A stretch of DNA of 64,000 nt. It comes from Pseudomonas benzenivorans (lineage in GTDB: Bacteria; Pseudomonadota; Gammaproteobacteria; Pseudomonadales; Pseudomonadaceae). Where the stretch lies: contig NZ_FNCT01000007.1 in NCBI RefSeq assembly GCF_900100495.1, forward strand, positions 62,001 to 126,000, read 5' to 3'. The notes under the pieces are model-generated. The model had not been told where the DNA came from, did not search any database, and was given only the letters and a program-made list of their open reading frames with translations. A program made the position numbers and the translations under genes. Positions 1 through 7,787 of the stretch are shown here, one piece after another (positions within the stretch are counted from its first letter, which is position 1; each line of letters opens with the position of its first letter).

Positions 1-638
1 TACGCCGGGTCCCAGTCGGCCATGCCGGCCACGCGGCGGCGCACCAGCGCGTGGATCAGGCGCACCTGCAGGGTGCTGCGGTAGCCGGGCGCGCCGTGGC
101 GCATGCCACCGGGGCGGGTGCAGTCGATCCACCACTTGGTGGTTTCCGCGACGCGCCGTTGTGCGCCTTTCTCCAGCATGCCGGTGAGCACCAGGGTGCG
201 GTTGATCGCCGAGGCCTGGTAGCCGGCGAGCAGGCCCAGGTCGCGCAGCACGCGCATGCCGGTCAGCCCGGACAGGCCGCAGGCCTGCGCGCCCTGCTGC
301 AATAGCTGCGGATCGAGCCAGGCGGGCGGCGCCTCGACCTGGGCGAAGAACTGCCGCAAGGGTAGCGGGGCGTCATCCAGGGCATCGATACCCTCGTCCA
401 CCGCGCGGTCATACAGCGGCTTGGCCTGGCCCAGGCAGCTTGCCAGCATCCAGTCGAGCAGCCGGTCCATCGGTTCATCGCCCTGCAGCAGGGACTCGCC
501 GATCGCCTGCCACTCGCCGGCGTCGGGCTCGGCCTGGCCCTTGATGAAGCGGCGGATGGGTGCGGCGCTGCGCTGCGCCTGGGCGAGGTCGGCGCCATGG
601 CGGGCGGGAATGCGGACGGTCGGCTGGGGCATGTTCAT
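1..638 (-). CDS. Oxygenase MpaB family (DUF2236) protein, C-terminus cut by window edge
   Basis: The reading frame is open from an ATG at 638 to the left edge, giving the first 212 residues. The segment around residues 125-205 (RTLVLTGMLEKGAQRR, then TKWWIDCTRPGGMRHG and RSTLQVRLIHALVRRR) is what I associate with the DUF2236/MpaB family of haem-type oxygenases related to latex-clearing protein. A second in-frame ATG lies two codons downstream, at 632. The gene is divergent from a TetR regulator 84 bp away, with a dyad between them, so it is probably that regulator's target. The substrate cannot be inferred. The family call is from recognition of motifs, not a search. Confidence 0.75.
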   Translation of the reverse strand, partial: MNMPQPTVRIPARHGADLAQAQRSAAPIRRFIKGQAEPDAGEWQAIGESLLQGDEPMDRLLDWMLASCLGQAKPLYDRAVDEGIDALDDAPLPLRQFFAQVEAPPAWLDPQLLQQGAQACGLSGLTGMRVLRDLGLLAGYQASAINRTLVLTGMLEKGAQRRVAETTKWWIDCTRPGGMRHGAPGYRSTLQVRLIHALVRRRVAGMADWDPA

Positions 639-680
639 ACCTTGGTTGGTTGTGGGGGCATGGGCTGTCGCTACGCTATT

Positions 681-707
681 GCGAGTAGTTGCTCGCAAAC
701 AACTCGC
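681..707. promoter_or_regulatory. Inverted repeat, likely TetR-family operator
   Basis: A dyad with 10-bp arms (GCGAGTAGTT and AACAACTCGC, one mismatch) and a 7-bp spacer sits between the divergent oxygenase and TetR genes. It lies 16 bp before the TetR start. Size and location fit a TetR dimer site controlling both promoters; binding is inferred. Confidence 0.55.
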
Positions 708-722
708 ATGCCGGGAGAGCGA

Positions 723-1337
723 ATGAGAAAGCAGCCGAGTCAGAAGCGCTCGAGCCAGATGGTCGCCGCCCTGCTCGAGGCGACGGCGCTGGAACTGGGT
801 GAGCGCGGCCTCGACGGGCTCACCACCAACCGCATCGCCCAGCGCGCCGGGGCCAGCATCGGCTCGCTTTATCAGTACTTCGACAGCAAGGAGGCGCTGC
901 TCGAGGCGCTGCTGCAGCAGCAGGTCGGTCGGCTGATGGCGGTGGTCTACCAGCGCCTGCGGCCGTTGCTCGGCGCCGACGTCGGGACGGTCACGCGGGC
1001 CATCCTCGCGGGCATCTTCGAGCAGGTCGAACAGGACAAGGGGCAGCGCGAACTGGTGCGCAACTGGCACCGGCTGCACGCCGGCGCGGTGTTCCAGGCC
1101 CTGGAGCGGGACATGACCGAGGTGTGCCGGCAATACCTGCTGCGCCACGCCGACGAATACCGCATCGACAACCTGCCGGCCACGCTGTTCGTGCTGATCA
1201 ACTCGGTGCAGTACACCACGGCGCGCTACTTCAGCACGGAGCCGTTACTGCTCGGGCGCGACGAGGTGATCGAGGCGCTGAGCCGGATGGTCGAGACGCT
1301 GTGCCTGTCGTGGAAGGCCGATCAGCCGGCGAAATAG
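723..1337 (+). CDS. TetR/AcrR family transcriptional regulator
   Basis: A 204-residue protein with an N-terminal helix-turn-helix at about residues 12-58, ending in the typical SIGSLYQYFDSKEALLEAL recognition segment, and a variable ligand-binding C-terminal domain. The frame is open further upstream, but the ATG at 723 follows the GGGAGAGCGA Shine-Dalgarno region and places the HTH at the usual distance. It is divergent from the MpaB-type oxygenase gene and probably represses it and itself. Its stop lies inside the 3' end of the convergent permease gene (16-bp tail-to-tail overlap). The effector is unknown. Confidence 0.88.
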   Translation: MRKQPSQKRSSQMVAALLEATALELGERGLDGLTTNRIAQRAGASIGSLYQYFDSKEALLEALLQQQVGRLMAVVYQRLRPLLGADVGTVTRAILAGIFEQVEQDKGQRELVRNWHRLHAGAVFQALERDMTEVCRQYLLRHADEYRIDNLPATLFVLINSVQYTTARYFSTEPLLLGRDEVIEALSRMVETLCLSWKADQPAK

Positions 1338-2092
1338 GTGGCGCGGAAGTAGTAGAGGGTCATGCCGCCGCCGACCAGGATGACCAAGGCGCGCAGCAGC
1401 GCCGGCGGCAGGCGCTGGCCGAGCGCGCCGCCGGCGTAGCCGCCGAGGGTCGCGCCGCTGAGCAGGATCGCCAGCTCGTACCAGCTGACCCGCCCGGCGA
1501 CCACGAAGGTGACGGTGGCGATGCTGTAGATCACCGCCGAGATCAGGTTCTTCAGCGCGTTGGCGCGGGCCAGCGGGTGGCCTTCGATGGCGAACGCCGC
1601 CAGTTGCAGGATGCCCATGCCGGCACCGAAGTAGCCGCCGTAAACCGACACGCCGACGTGCGCGCCGAGCGACAGCGGGGCGTGCGGCGGCTGCGCCGCT
1701 GGCGCCCGGCGCGCCGCCAACCAGCGGCTGAGCCAGGGGCTGGCGGCGAACAGCGCGGTGGCGGTCAGCAGCAGCCAGGGGATCAGGCCGCGGAACAGCT
1801 CGTCGCCGCCGGCCAGCAGCAGCAGGCCACCGCCCAGGCCGCCGACGAGGCCGGCGAGCAGCAGCGGCAGCAGGTAGCGGCCGAGCGGGCGCAGGGTGCT
1901 ACGCGCGGCCCAGGCCCCGGCCAGGCTGGCCGGCCACAACGCCACGGCATTGGTGGCGTTGGCGGTGACCGGCGGCAAGCCGGCGGCCAGCAGCGCGGGG
2001 AAGGAGAAGAAGGTGCCGCCGCCGGCCAGGGCGTTCATGCCGCCGGCGGCGAAGCCGGCGAGCACCAGCAGCAGGATGTCGCTCAGGCTCAT
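1322..2092 (-). CDS. TauE/SafE family sulfite exporter-like permease (DUF81)
   Basis: A 256-residue, very hydrophobic protein with about eight predicted membrane segments and the family's paired glycine-rich repeats: AAGGMNALAGGGTFFSFPA near residues 16-34 and GGYFGAGMGILQL in the second half. The family exports or imports sulfite, sulfonates or other small anions; the substrate here is not evident. The ATG at 2092 (MSLSDILLL) is preferred over an in-frame TTG five codons upstream. The gene is convergent with the TetR gene and overlaps it by 16 bp. Confidence 0.85.
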   Translation of the reverse strand: MSLSDILLLVLAGFAAGGMNALAGGGTFFSFPALLAAGLPPVTANATNAVALWPASLAGAWAARSTLRPLGRYLLPLLLAGLVGGLGGGLLLLAGGDELFRGLIPWLLLTATALFAASPWLSRWLAARRAPAAQPPHAPLSLGAHVGVSVYGGYFGAGMGILQLAAFAIEGHPLARANALKNLISAVIYSIATVTFVVAGRVSWYELAILLSGATLGGYAGGALGQRLPPALLRALVILVGGGMTLYYFRATYFAG

Positions 2093-2226
2093 GATCAATC
2101 CGCGCAAAAAGACTGCAGCTTACCCAGGTCGCCGGCACTGGCCAAGCGGATCGGCGGTCGTCGCCGGGCGCGGTGGCGACTCCGCTATCCTACAGGGAAT
2201 GCGACAGTCGATAGGTGGAGCGAGCC

Positions 2227-2511
2227 ATGAGCCACAAACATCGCAATCTTCTGCACTCGATATTCCAGGACCCGCTGCCCAGCAATATCCACTGGCGCGA
2301 GATCGAGTCGCTGCTGCAGCACCTCGGGGCGACGGTCGAGCCGATTCTCGGCGCGCGCTTCCGGGTGGTGCTGAACCAGTACGAATTCATCCTGCATCAC
2401 CCGCACCACAGCAATGTGTGCAGCAAGCAGGAAATCAAGCACCTGCGCGACAGTCTGAGCAACGCCGGGCTGAGCCTGGCGAGCTACGACGAGCGCTTCG
2501 CCGCGCGCTGA
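2227..2511 (+). CDS. HicA-like small protein without a HicB partner
   Basis: A 94-residue protein whose layout (IHWREIESLLQHLGATVEP, then a beta strand, then an HHPHHSN loop and a KQEIKHLRDSLSNAGL helix) matches the dsRBD-like HicA toxin fold. The catalytic His of HicA toxins, usually in a GSH motif, appears replaced: the equivalent reads GARFRV. No HicB antitoxin gene is adjacent. The start is the ATG at 2227, 4 codons inside the longest frame, after GGTGGAG. The following DUF2905 gene starts 13 bp downstream. It is probably a domesticated nucleic-acid-binding protein rather than an active toxin; function unknown. Confidence 0.7.
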   Translation: MSHKHRNLLHSIFQDPLPSNIHWREIESLLQHLGATVEPILGARFRVVLNQYEFILHHPHHSNVCSKQEIKHLRDSLSNAGLSLASYDERFAAR

Positions 2512-2524
2512 GCGGGGGCCCAAG

Positions 2525-2737
2525 ATGGCACGAGGCTTGATGATCATAGGCGCGGCGCTGTTGCTGCTCGGCCTGGCGCTGCACTTCGCCCCCTGGCTGC
2601 TGCAGTGGTTCGGCCGCTTGCCGGGCGACATCCGCATCGAGACCGCACGCGGCAAGCTGTTCATCCCGCTGACCTCGATGCTGCTCGTCAGCCTGGTGCT
2701 GACCCTGCTGGTCAACCTGTTCAGGCGCTGGCCATGA
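2525..2737 (+). CDS. DUF2905 family small membrane protein
   Basis: A 70-residue protein with two predicted transmembrane helices (residues 5-22 and 48-66) separated by a loop reading WFGRLPGDIRIE, which is characteristic of the DUF2905 family. It follows the HicA-like gene by 13 bp and is probably co-transcribed with it. The family has no assigned function. Confidence 0.85.
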   Translation: MARGLMIIGAALLLLGLALHFAPWLLQWFGRLPGDIRIETARGKLFIPLTSMLLVSLVLTLLVNLFRRWP

Positions 2738-2847
2738 GCGCGCCACGCCGTTCGTGACCGCGGTCATCGACACGCGCCGGGCAAGCGCCATGCTACGGCG
2801 CCCGCGGGCCGCGCCCCGAACAGAGTCACGCTGGAGAAGCCAATCCC

Positions 2848-3813
2848 ATGAGCCCCGAGACGCCCTGGCAGGGCCGGCGTTATTACCCCATCAGCCAGTA
2901 TTTCCACCGCCGTTTCGGCGAGCGAGTGGCCAAGGTCTCGGTCAGTGTCGCCGAGACCTGCCCCAACCGCAGCGCCAACAGCGGCATGCAGCCTTGCGTG
3001 TTCTGCGACGAGTGGGGTTCGGCCGCTTATCACCTGGAGCGCGACCGTGGCCTGCAGGAGCAGATCCGCTTCAACAGGCAGCTGGTCACCCGGCGCCTGA
3101 AGGCCCAGCGGTTCCTGGTGTATTTCCAGTCCTACACCAATACCCTGGACAAGCTCGAGGTGCTGCGCCGGCGTTTCGAGACGGCGCTGGCGGAGGACGA
3201 CGTCGCCGGCCTGGTGGTGGGCACCCGGCCCGATTGCCTGCCGCAGCGGCTGTTCCCCCTGCTGGACGCGATGAGCCGGCGCCGCTACCTGATGCTGGAA
3301 ATCGGCGCGCAGAGCTTCTTCGACGACCAGTTGCAGTTCCTCCGGCGCGGGCACAGCGCGCAGAGCAGCGTCGCGGCGGTTTTCGCCCTGGCGCAGAAAA
3401 CCCAGGCGGATATCGGCCTGCACCTGATCTTCGGGATGCCCGGCGACAGCCCCGAGCGGCTGATCGAGACGGCGCGCATCGTCAACCGCCTGCCGGTCGC
3501 CAACGTCAAGCTGCACAACCTGCATGTGCTGAGCAACACGCCGCTGGCCGAGATGCACCGGCGCGGCGAGTTCGTCCCCGACGAGCTCGAGCCCTATGCC
3601 GACAAGGTCATCCTGTTCCTGCGGCATCTGTCGCCGGCCATCGCGGTGCAGCGCCTGGCCGCGGTCGCCAGTCGCTGGGACGAGCTGATCGCGCCGCAAT
3701 GGACCGGGCAGAAGATGCAGCCGATCGATTTCATCGAGAAGCGGATGGCCCGGGCCGGGGTGGTGCAGGGCGATCTCTACGACGCCGACAGCCGGCCCGA
3801 CAGGCTGTTCTGA
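2848..3813 (+). CDS. YhcC-like radical SAM protein (TIGR01212 family)
   Basis: A 321-residue radical SAM protein. The 4Fe-4S cysteines are C38, C50 and C53 in the spacing typical of this family (C-x11-C-x2-C within ETCPNRSANSGMQPCVFC). Further family segments are YFQSYTNT, GTRPDCLP and IGLHLIFGMPGD, which line the SAM and substrate site. The reaction is not established. It ends just before a strong bidirectional terminator shared with ppa. Confidence 0.88.
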   Translation: MSPETPWQGRRYYPISQYFHRRFGERVAKVSVSVAETCPNRSANSGMQPCVFCDEWGSAAYHLERDRGLQEQIRFNRQLVTRRLKAQRFLVYFQSYTNTLDKLEVLRRRFETALAEDDVAGLVVGTRPDCLPQRLFPLLDAMSRRRYLMLEIGAQSFFDDQLQFLRRGHSAQSSVAAVFALAQKTQADIGLHLIFGMPGDSPERLIETARIVNRLPVANVKLHNLHVLSNTPLAEMHRRGEFVPDELEPYADKVILFLRHLSPAIAVQRLAAVASRWDELIAPQWTGQKMQPIDFIEKRMARAGVVQGDLYDADSRPDRLF

Positions 3814-3834
3814 GCGGCCTGCGGCGGGCATAAA

Positions 3835-3857
3835 AAAACCGGCTTGTGGCCGGTTTT
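3835..3857. terminator. Bidirectional intrinsic terminator between the radical SAM gene and ppa
   Basis: A 9-bp perfect stem (AAAACCGGC / GCCGGTTTT) with a 5-nt loop, an A-run before it and a T-run after it, so it can terminate transcripts from both convergent genes. Confidence 0.9.
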
Positions 3858-3874
3858 CAGGGGGTGGTCTCAGC

Positions 3875-4402
3875 TTATTTTTGGTAAGCCGCGACTGCCT
3901 TGATGATTTCGGCGCGGGCTTCGTCGGCGTTGCCCCAGCCTTCGACCTTGACCCATTTGCCTTTCTCGAGATCCTTGTAGTTCTCGAAGAAGTGCTTGAT
4001 CTGCGCGAGCAGCAGGGCCGGCAGGTCGGTGTATTCCTTCACGTCCACATACAGCTGGCTGAGCTTGTCGTGCGGTACGGCGATCAGCTTGGCGTCGCCG
4101 CCGGCTTCGTCGGTCATGTGCAGCACGCCGACCGGGCGGGCGCGGATCACCGAACCCGGGGCGACCGGATAGGGGGTGACCACCAGCACGTCGAGCGGGT
4201 CGCCGTCGTCGGCCAGGGTGTGCGGGATGAAGCCGTAGTTGGCCGGGTAGAACATCGGCGTGGCCATGAAACGGTCGACCATCAGGCAGTCGGTCTCATG
4301 GTCGATCTCGTATTTGATCGGCGCGTGGTTGGCCGGGATTTCGATGGCGACGTAGATGTCGTTCGGCAGGTCTTTACCAGCTGGAATCTTGCTGTAGCTC
4401 AT
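3875..4402 (-). CDS. ppa: Inorganic pyrophosphatase
   Basis: A 175-residue family I soluble pyrophosphatase, which hydrolyses PPi to drive biosynthetic reactions in the cytoplasm. The signature DGDPLD is at residues 66-71 and carries the metal-binding aspartates. The substrate-binding region [15 protein letters not shown] is also intact. Length matches the bacterial hexameric enzyme. The ATG at 4402 ([13 protein letters not shown]) with GGGAG upstream is preferred over an upstream in-frame start. A good promoter lies upstream on the same strand. Confidence 0.97.
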   Translation of the reverse strand: MSYSKIPAGKDLPNDIYVAIEIPANHAPIKYEIDHETDCLMVDRFMATPMFYPANYGFIPHTLADDGDPLDVLVVTPYPVAPGSVIRARPVGVLHMTDEAGGDAKLIAVPHDKLSQLYVDVKEYTDLPALLLAQIKHFFENYKDLEKGKWVKVEGWGNADEARAEIIKAVAAYQK

Positions 4403-4439
4403 GGGGCGACTCCCGGGGATGGGCCAAAAAAGTGGCGCG

Positions 4440-4468
4440 ATTATAGGCACATTCCCCGGCCGTTGCCA
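4440..4468 (-). promoter_or_regulatory. Sigma70-type promoter of ppa
   Basis: On the minus strand, TGGCAA (4468-4463) and a consensus TATAAT (4445-4440) are separated by 17 bp, about 38 bp before the ppa start. The -35 matches TTGACA at 4 of 6 positions. Confidence 0.6.
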
Positions 4469-4479
4469 TGCCGGGATGC

Positions 4480-5319
4480 CTAGCCATTGGTCGCGGGGTG
4501 GGCTTCTTTAGGCGTAGAGCGATAGTCCGGATGGGTCGCCTGCAAGCGCTGCAGGCGCGCCAGCGGGTCCTGCCGATAGAACAGCATGAGCTGCGCATAC
4601 ACCGCGGGAAAGGCTTCGGCCAGCAGATCCGGGGCGCAGAAGAAGTACTCGCTGGTCACCGCGAAGAACTCCGCCGGGTTTTCCGCGGCGTAGGGGTCGA
4701 TGCCGGTGGCGGCGTGCGGGTCGTCATCCAGTTGCGCGTTCAGCGCGTCGTAGGCGCTCTGCATGGCGCCGGCCCAGTCGTCGATGCGCATGCTGCGGTG
4801 CAGGGGCGGCAGGCCGTTGGCGTCGCCATTCAACATGTCCAGCTTGTGCGCCAGCTCGTGGATCACCAGGTTGTAGCCGTCCCAGCCGCCGCTGGCCTGC
4901 ACCCCGGGCCAGGCGAGGATCACCGGACCTTGCTGCCAGGCCTCGCCGCTGTGCTCGGCGTCCCACTCGTGGACCACGCCGCTGGCATCGCGGTGGCGCT
5001 GCGGGCTGAGGAAATCGTCCGGGTACAGGACGATTTCGTGAAAGCCCTGGTACCAGTTCAATTCGGCCAGCTGCAGCAACGGCAGCTCGGCTTGCGCGGC
5101 GAGGGCCAGGCGGTCTTCTTCGTCGAGCGCGACGCCGCGCAGGGCGGTCAGGTGCTTGCCGTGCAGGAACAGCACGGCGCGTTCGCGCAGGCGCTGCTCT
5201 TCGGCCTCGCTCAGGCCGTCGAGCAATGGCAGGCGCTGGCGCACGGCGGCCCAGGTGGCGGGGGCGATCGGGTGGCGGGCAAGGATGCGCCGGCGGCGCC
5301 AGGCGCGGAACGACCACAT
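4480..5319 (-). CDS. mtfA: MtfA-type zinc-dependent peptidase
   Basis: A 279-residue cytosolic metallopeptidase of the MtfA (DUF980) family. The zinc motif HELAH is at residues 154-158, and the downstream [14 protein letters not shown] segment carries the expected third ligand Glu. E. coli MtfA cleaves C-terminal substrates and binds the glucose-system repressor Mlc; whether that role holds in Pseudomonas is unknown. It precedes ppa on the same strand with about 75 bp between them. Confidence 0.92.
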   Translation of the reverse strand: MWSFRAWRRRRILARHPIAPATWAAVRQRLPLLDGLSEAEEQRLRERAVLFLHGKHLTALRGVALDEEDRLALAAQAELPLLQLAELNWYQGFHEIVLYPDDFLSPQRHRDASGVVHEWDAEHSGEAWQQGPVILAWPGVQASGGWDGYNLVIHELAHKLDMLNGDANGLPPLHRSMRIDDWAGAMQSAYDALNAQLDDDPHAATGIDPYAAENPAEFFAVTSEYFFCAPDLLAEAFPAVYAQLMLFYRQDPLARLQRLQATHPDYRSTPKEAHPATNG

Positions 5320-5430
5320 GGGGAACGGGCTCGGGCAATCGGGCTATCCACCTTAAGCGGCGGCCATCCGCGCGGCAAGTCGGCATAAAGGCTGCAGCGC
5401 TTCGCCCAGGAGTGCGCGGAGGGGCTGCCG

Positions 5431-7026
5431 ATGTCGATAGAACGCATGGAACATCCTGCCGTCAGTCTGCTGCAGGGGCATGGCATCGACCTGCCGACCC
5501 AGGCCGCACGGGGGCGGGCGATGTGGTTGGCGGGACGCCAGGGACGCCCGCCGCTGCTGCTGGTGGCGCTGCTCTGGGCCCGCGAGTGCGCCGATGTGGT
5601 GCGCGAACTGGAGCGCTATCTGGATGCGCTGTTCGCCGACTACCGCTGCACGCCCGCGGGCTGGAGCGAGGCGCAGGCGGCGCGGCAGGTGCTGGCGGCG
5701 CTCAACCAGCAGCTGTTCTGGCGCCGCCGCACGGGACGCAGCATCCCGCAACTGGAGGCCGGGCTGTTGCTGCTGCAGGAGGGCGAGGCGCAGTTTCTGC
5801 AGGCCGGCGCGATCGGTTTGCTGCGCTACCAGGCCGGCAGCCTGCAGAGCCTGGTCGGGCGTGACGGCATGCAGCTGGGCATGCAGGCCGAACTGGCGCT
5901 GGTGCAGCACAGTCTGCCGCTGAGCCGGGGCGAAGCGCTGTTGTTGGCGCCGCAGCCGTTGCTCGGGGTGGCCGATCTGCAGGCGTTCCGCGCGGGTTGC
6001 GCGGTGCTCGACGCGGAGCGCCTGCCGGCGCTGTTGGCGCCGCTGCTCAAGGCGCCCGGTGCGGCGGCGCTGCTGCTGGTCGGCGCCGCCGACAGCCTGC
6101 CGCCGCCGGCCGCGCGCGAGCAATGGCCGGCGTTGTCCGAGGCCGTGGCGGGGATGCGGGTGGATGGCTGGACGCTGCTCGGCGATTGCTCGTTCGGCCC
6201 GCCCGGGCGGCTGTTCCGCGCCCGCGACGAAGGCGGCCGCGAGGCCTTGCTGTGGCTCGCCGAACGGGCCGCCGACGAGGCCTTCTGGCAACGCGAGTGG
6301 GCCCTGCGGCGCAGTCCGGTGGCCAGCTTGCCGCAGGTGCTGTCCGCGCATCGGCCGCGCCGCCATGCGTTCCTGCTGTTCGAGGCGCCGGCGACGGGGA
6401 CGCGCAGCCTGGCCGACTGGGCCGCCGCCCACGGTCCGGTGGATGGGCAAACCCTGCTGGCCTTGCTCGACCAGGCGATCGTCGCCGTGCGCGCGCTGCA
6501 ACGCCGGGGCATGCAAGGCTTGTGGCTGAACCCGCGGCAGATCCTGATCGGCGAAGGTGGGCGCCTGCTGCTGTTGCCGGAGCATGCCGCGCTGTTGCCG
6601 GGCGTGCCGCGCCAGCCCCTGCCGGCCGAGGCCATCCCGTTGGCGCCGGAGTTGCGTGCGGCGCAGCGGATGGATGGGCGTGCCGATCAGTTTGCCCTGG
6701 CGGCGCTGGCCTACTGGCTGCTGTGTGGGCAGTGGCCGGAAATCGCCCGTCCGGAGGGCGGTGCGAGCAGCCAGTATGTGCCGCTGGCGCGGTTCACCGC
6801 GCGCCTGCCGGCGGGCTGGGATGGCGTGCTGGCGCGGGCCTTGGCGCCCCAGCCGGCGGCGCGTTTCGACGCCTTGTCGGAGTTTCAGCAGGCCCTGCAG
6901 CAACCCTTGCAGCATTCGCCACTGCCGCTGCGGCCGCGCGGGTGGCCGCAGCCCTGGCGGCTGGCGTTGTTGGCCGTGCTGCTGGTTCAGCTGGGCCTGG
7001 GCCTGTGGCTCAGCCTGATCGGCTGA
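5431..7026 (+). CDS. Membrane-anchored protein with degenerate PP2C-like and pseudokinase domains
   Basis: A 531-residue protein laid out like the bifunctional PP2C phosphatase/serine-threonine kinases of pseudomonads, ending in one transmembrane helix (about 509-531). Residues 20-190 resemble the PP2C fold (AGAIGLLRYQAGSLQSLVGRDG matches its GD-S-Y-R-G-LT-D region), but the metal-binding aspartates are missing. Residues 245-490 follow the kinase fold. However, the ATP-anchoring lysine position reads EALLWLAE (271-278), the HRDLKPxN loop reads MQGLWLNPRQI (361-371), and the DFG position reads LLPEH. ADQFALAALAYWLLCGQWP (418-436) still matches the kinase DxYALG helix. Both activities are probably lost, suggesting a binding or scaffold role. 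No frameshift is seen. Confidence 0.72.
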   Translation: MSIERMEHPAVSLLQGHGIDLPTQAARGRAMWLAGRQGRPPLLLVALLWARECADVVRELERYLDALFADYRCTPAGWSEAQAARQVLAALNQQLFWRRRTGRSIPQLEAGLLLLQEGEAQFLQAGAIGLLRYQAGSLQSLVGRDGMQLGMQAELALVQHSLPLSRGEALLLAPQPLLGVADLQAFRAGCAVLDAERLPALLAPLLKAPGAAALLLVGAADSLPPPAAREQWPALSEAVAGMRVDGWTLLGDCSFGPPGRLFRARDEGGREALLWLAERAADEAFWQREWALRRSPVASLPQVLSAHRPRRHAFLLFEAPATGTRSLADWAAAHGPVDGQTLLALLDQAIVAVRALQRRGMQGLWLNPRQILIGEGGRLLLLPEHAALLPGVPRQPLPAEAIPLAPELRAAQRMDGRADQFALAALAYWLLCGQWPEIARPEGGASSQYVPLARFTARLPAGWDGVLARALAPQPAARFDALSEFQQALQQPLQHSPLPLRPRGWPQPWRLALLAVLLVQLGLGLWLSLIG

Positions 7027-7035
7027 GGCGCCGCG

Positions 7036-7059
7036 CGCTGCATCCGCAGCGATGCAGCG
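7036..7059. terminator. Hairpin between convergent genes, probable terminator
   Basis: A 9-bp perfect stem CGCTGCATC / GATGCAGCG with a 6-nt loop lies in the 50-bp gap between the pseudokinase gene and the convergent GNAT gene. There is no T-run, so termination efficiency is uncertain. Confidence 0.5.
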
Positions 7060-7076
7060 GCGCGACGCCGTGCCGA

Positions 7077-7532
7077 TCAGTCGCTGTTGATCGGCAGCAC
7101 GTAGTTCTTGAACTGCTCGTCCTCGACGAAGCCGATCGACTCGTAGACCCGCTGGGCCACCTCGTTGTCGCGGCTGGTGGCGACGCGCATGCGCACGGCG
7201 TTGGTTTCCTTGGCCATTTTCTTGGCGGTTTGCAGCAGGCGGTCGGCGACCAGTTGGCGGCGCGCGTCCATGGCGACGTAGATGTCGTTGAGGATCCACA
7301 CGCGCTTGAGCGACAGCGAGGAGAAGCTGGGATAGAGCTGGCAGAAGCCGAGCAGCTTGTCCTCGTCGTCGGCCAGGGCCAGGTAGATCACCGATTCCTT
7401 GCGCCGTAGGCGGGTTTCCAGGAACTTGCGCGAGGAGTCGGGGAAGGGCAGCTCGCCATAGAACTCACGGTACTGGACGAACAGCGGGGTCAGCAGGTCC
7501 AGATGCTCCAGGGTGGCTTGGACGATGCGCAT
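7077..7532 (-). CDS. GNAT family N-acetyltransferase
   Basis: A 151-residue single-domain GNAT protein. The acceptor-side N-terminus (MRIVQATLEHLDLLTPLF), the central beta4 segment LKRVWILNDIYVAMDARRQLVADRLL covering the acetyl-CoA pyrophosphate loop (Q/RxxGxG/A degenerates to RRQLVA), and the C-terminal NEVAQRVYESIGFVEDEQF are all typical. The substrate is unknown. It is transcribed away from mpl. Confidence 0.88.
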   Translation of the reverse strand: MRIVQATLEHLDLLTPLFVQYREFYGELPFPDSSRKFLETRLRRKESVIYLALADDEDKLLGFCQLYPSFSSLSLKRVWILNDIYVAMDARRQLVADRLLQTAKKMAKETNAVRMRVATSRDNEVAQRVYESIGFVEDEQFKNYVLPINSD

Positions 7533-7625
7533 GGCGGGCCTCGGCTTCTGATGGGTTGGCTAGGTCGGCAATGCATGTGCTATGCCAGCGGACCAGCCGA
7601 TGCTGCCTAAAGCTTTTGGAAAGCG

Positions 7626-7648
7626 CAATCCAAGCAAGCGTTTGATTG
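7626..7648. promoter_or_regulatory. Dyad upstream of mpl resembling a PsrA/TetR-type box
   Basis: CAATCCAA and TTTGATTG form 8-bp arms with one mismatch. Inside lies CAAGC-N4-GTTTG, one base off the (G/C)AAAC-N2-4-GTTT(G/C) consensus reported for the fatty-acid regulator PsrA. It is in the 255-bp gap between the divergent GNAT gene and mpl. This is a weak suggestion only. Confidence 0.3.
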
Positions 7649-7787
7649 ATCTGCTCCGGCCCTGCAACTTGGCCCAGGCCGGCCGGTCTGAGGAGGGAAG
7701 CTGCGTGCCGAGATCGAGCGCAGGCCGCTGTGCTAACCTGCGGCAAGACTTTTCAGGGCCTGTTGCGGCCGGTTTTCGAGGGCATCC

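Noticed and set aside
263..598. An open frame on the minus strand in the first 0.6 kb, overlapping the oxygenase
   Set aside because: Its sequence is Arg/Ser/Pro-rich as expected of a shifted frame of high-GC DNA. The frame that starts at 638 gives a recognised family.
2764..3831. A 355-codon minus-strand open frame over the radical SAM gene
   Set aside because: It is antisense to a clear protein family, and its sequence (His/Gln/Arg-rich) is a typical shadow frame.
5353..7299. A 648-codon minus-strand open frame opposite the pseudokinase gene
   Set aside because: The composition is Gln/Arg/His-rich and it has no recognised domain; it only reflects high GC at third positions.
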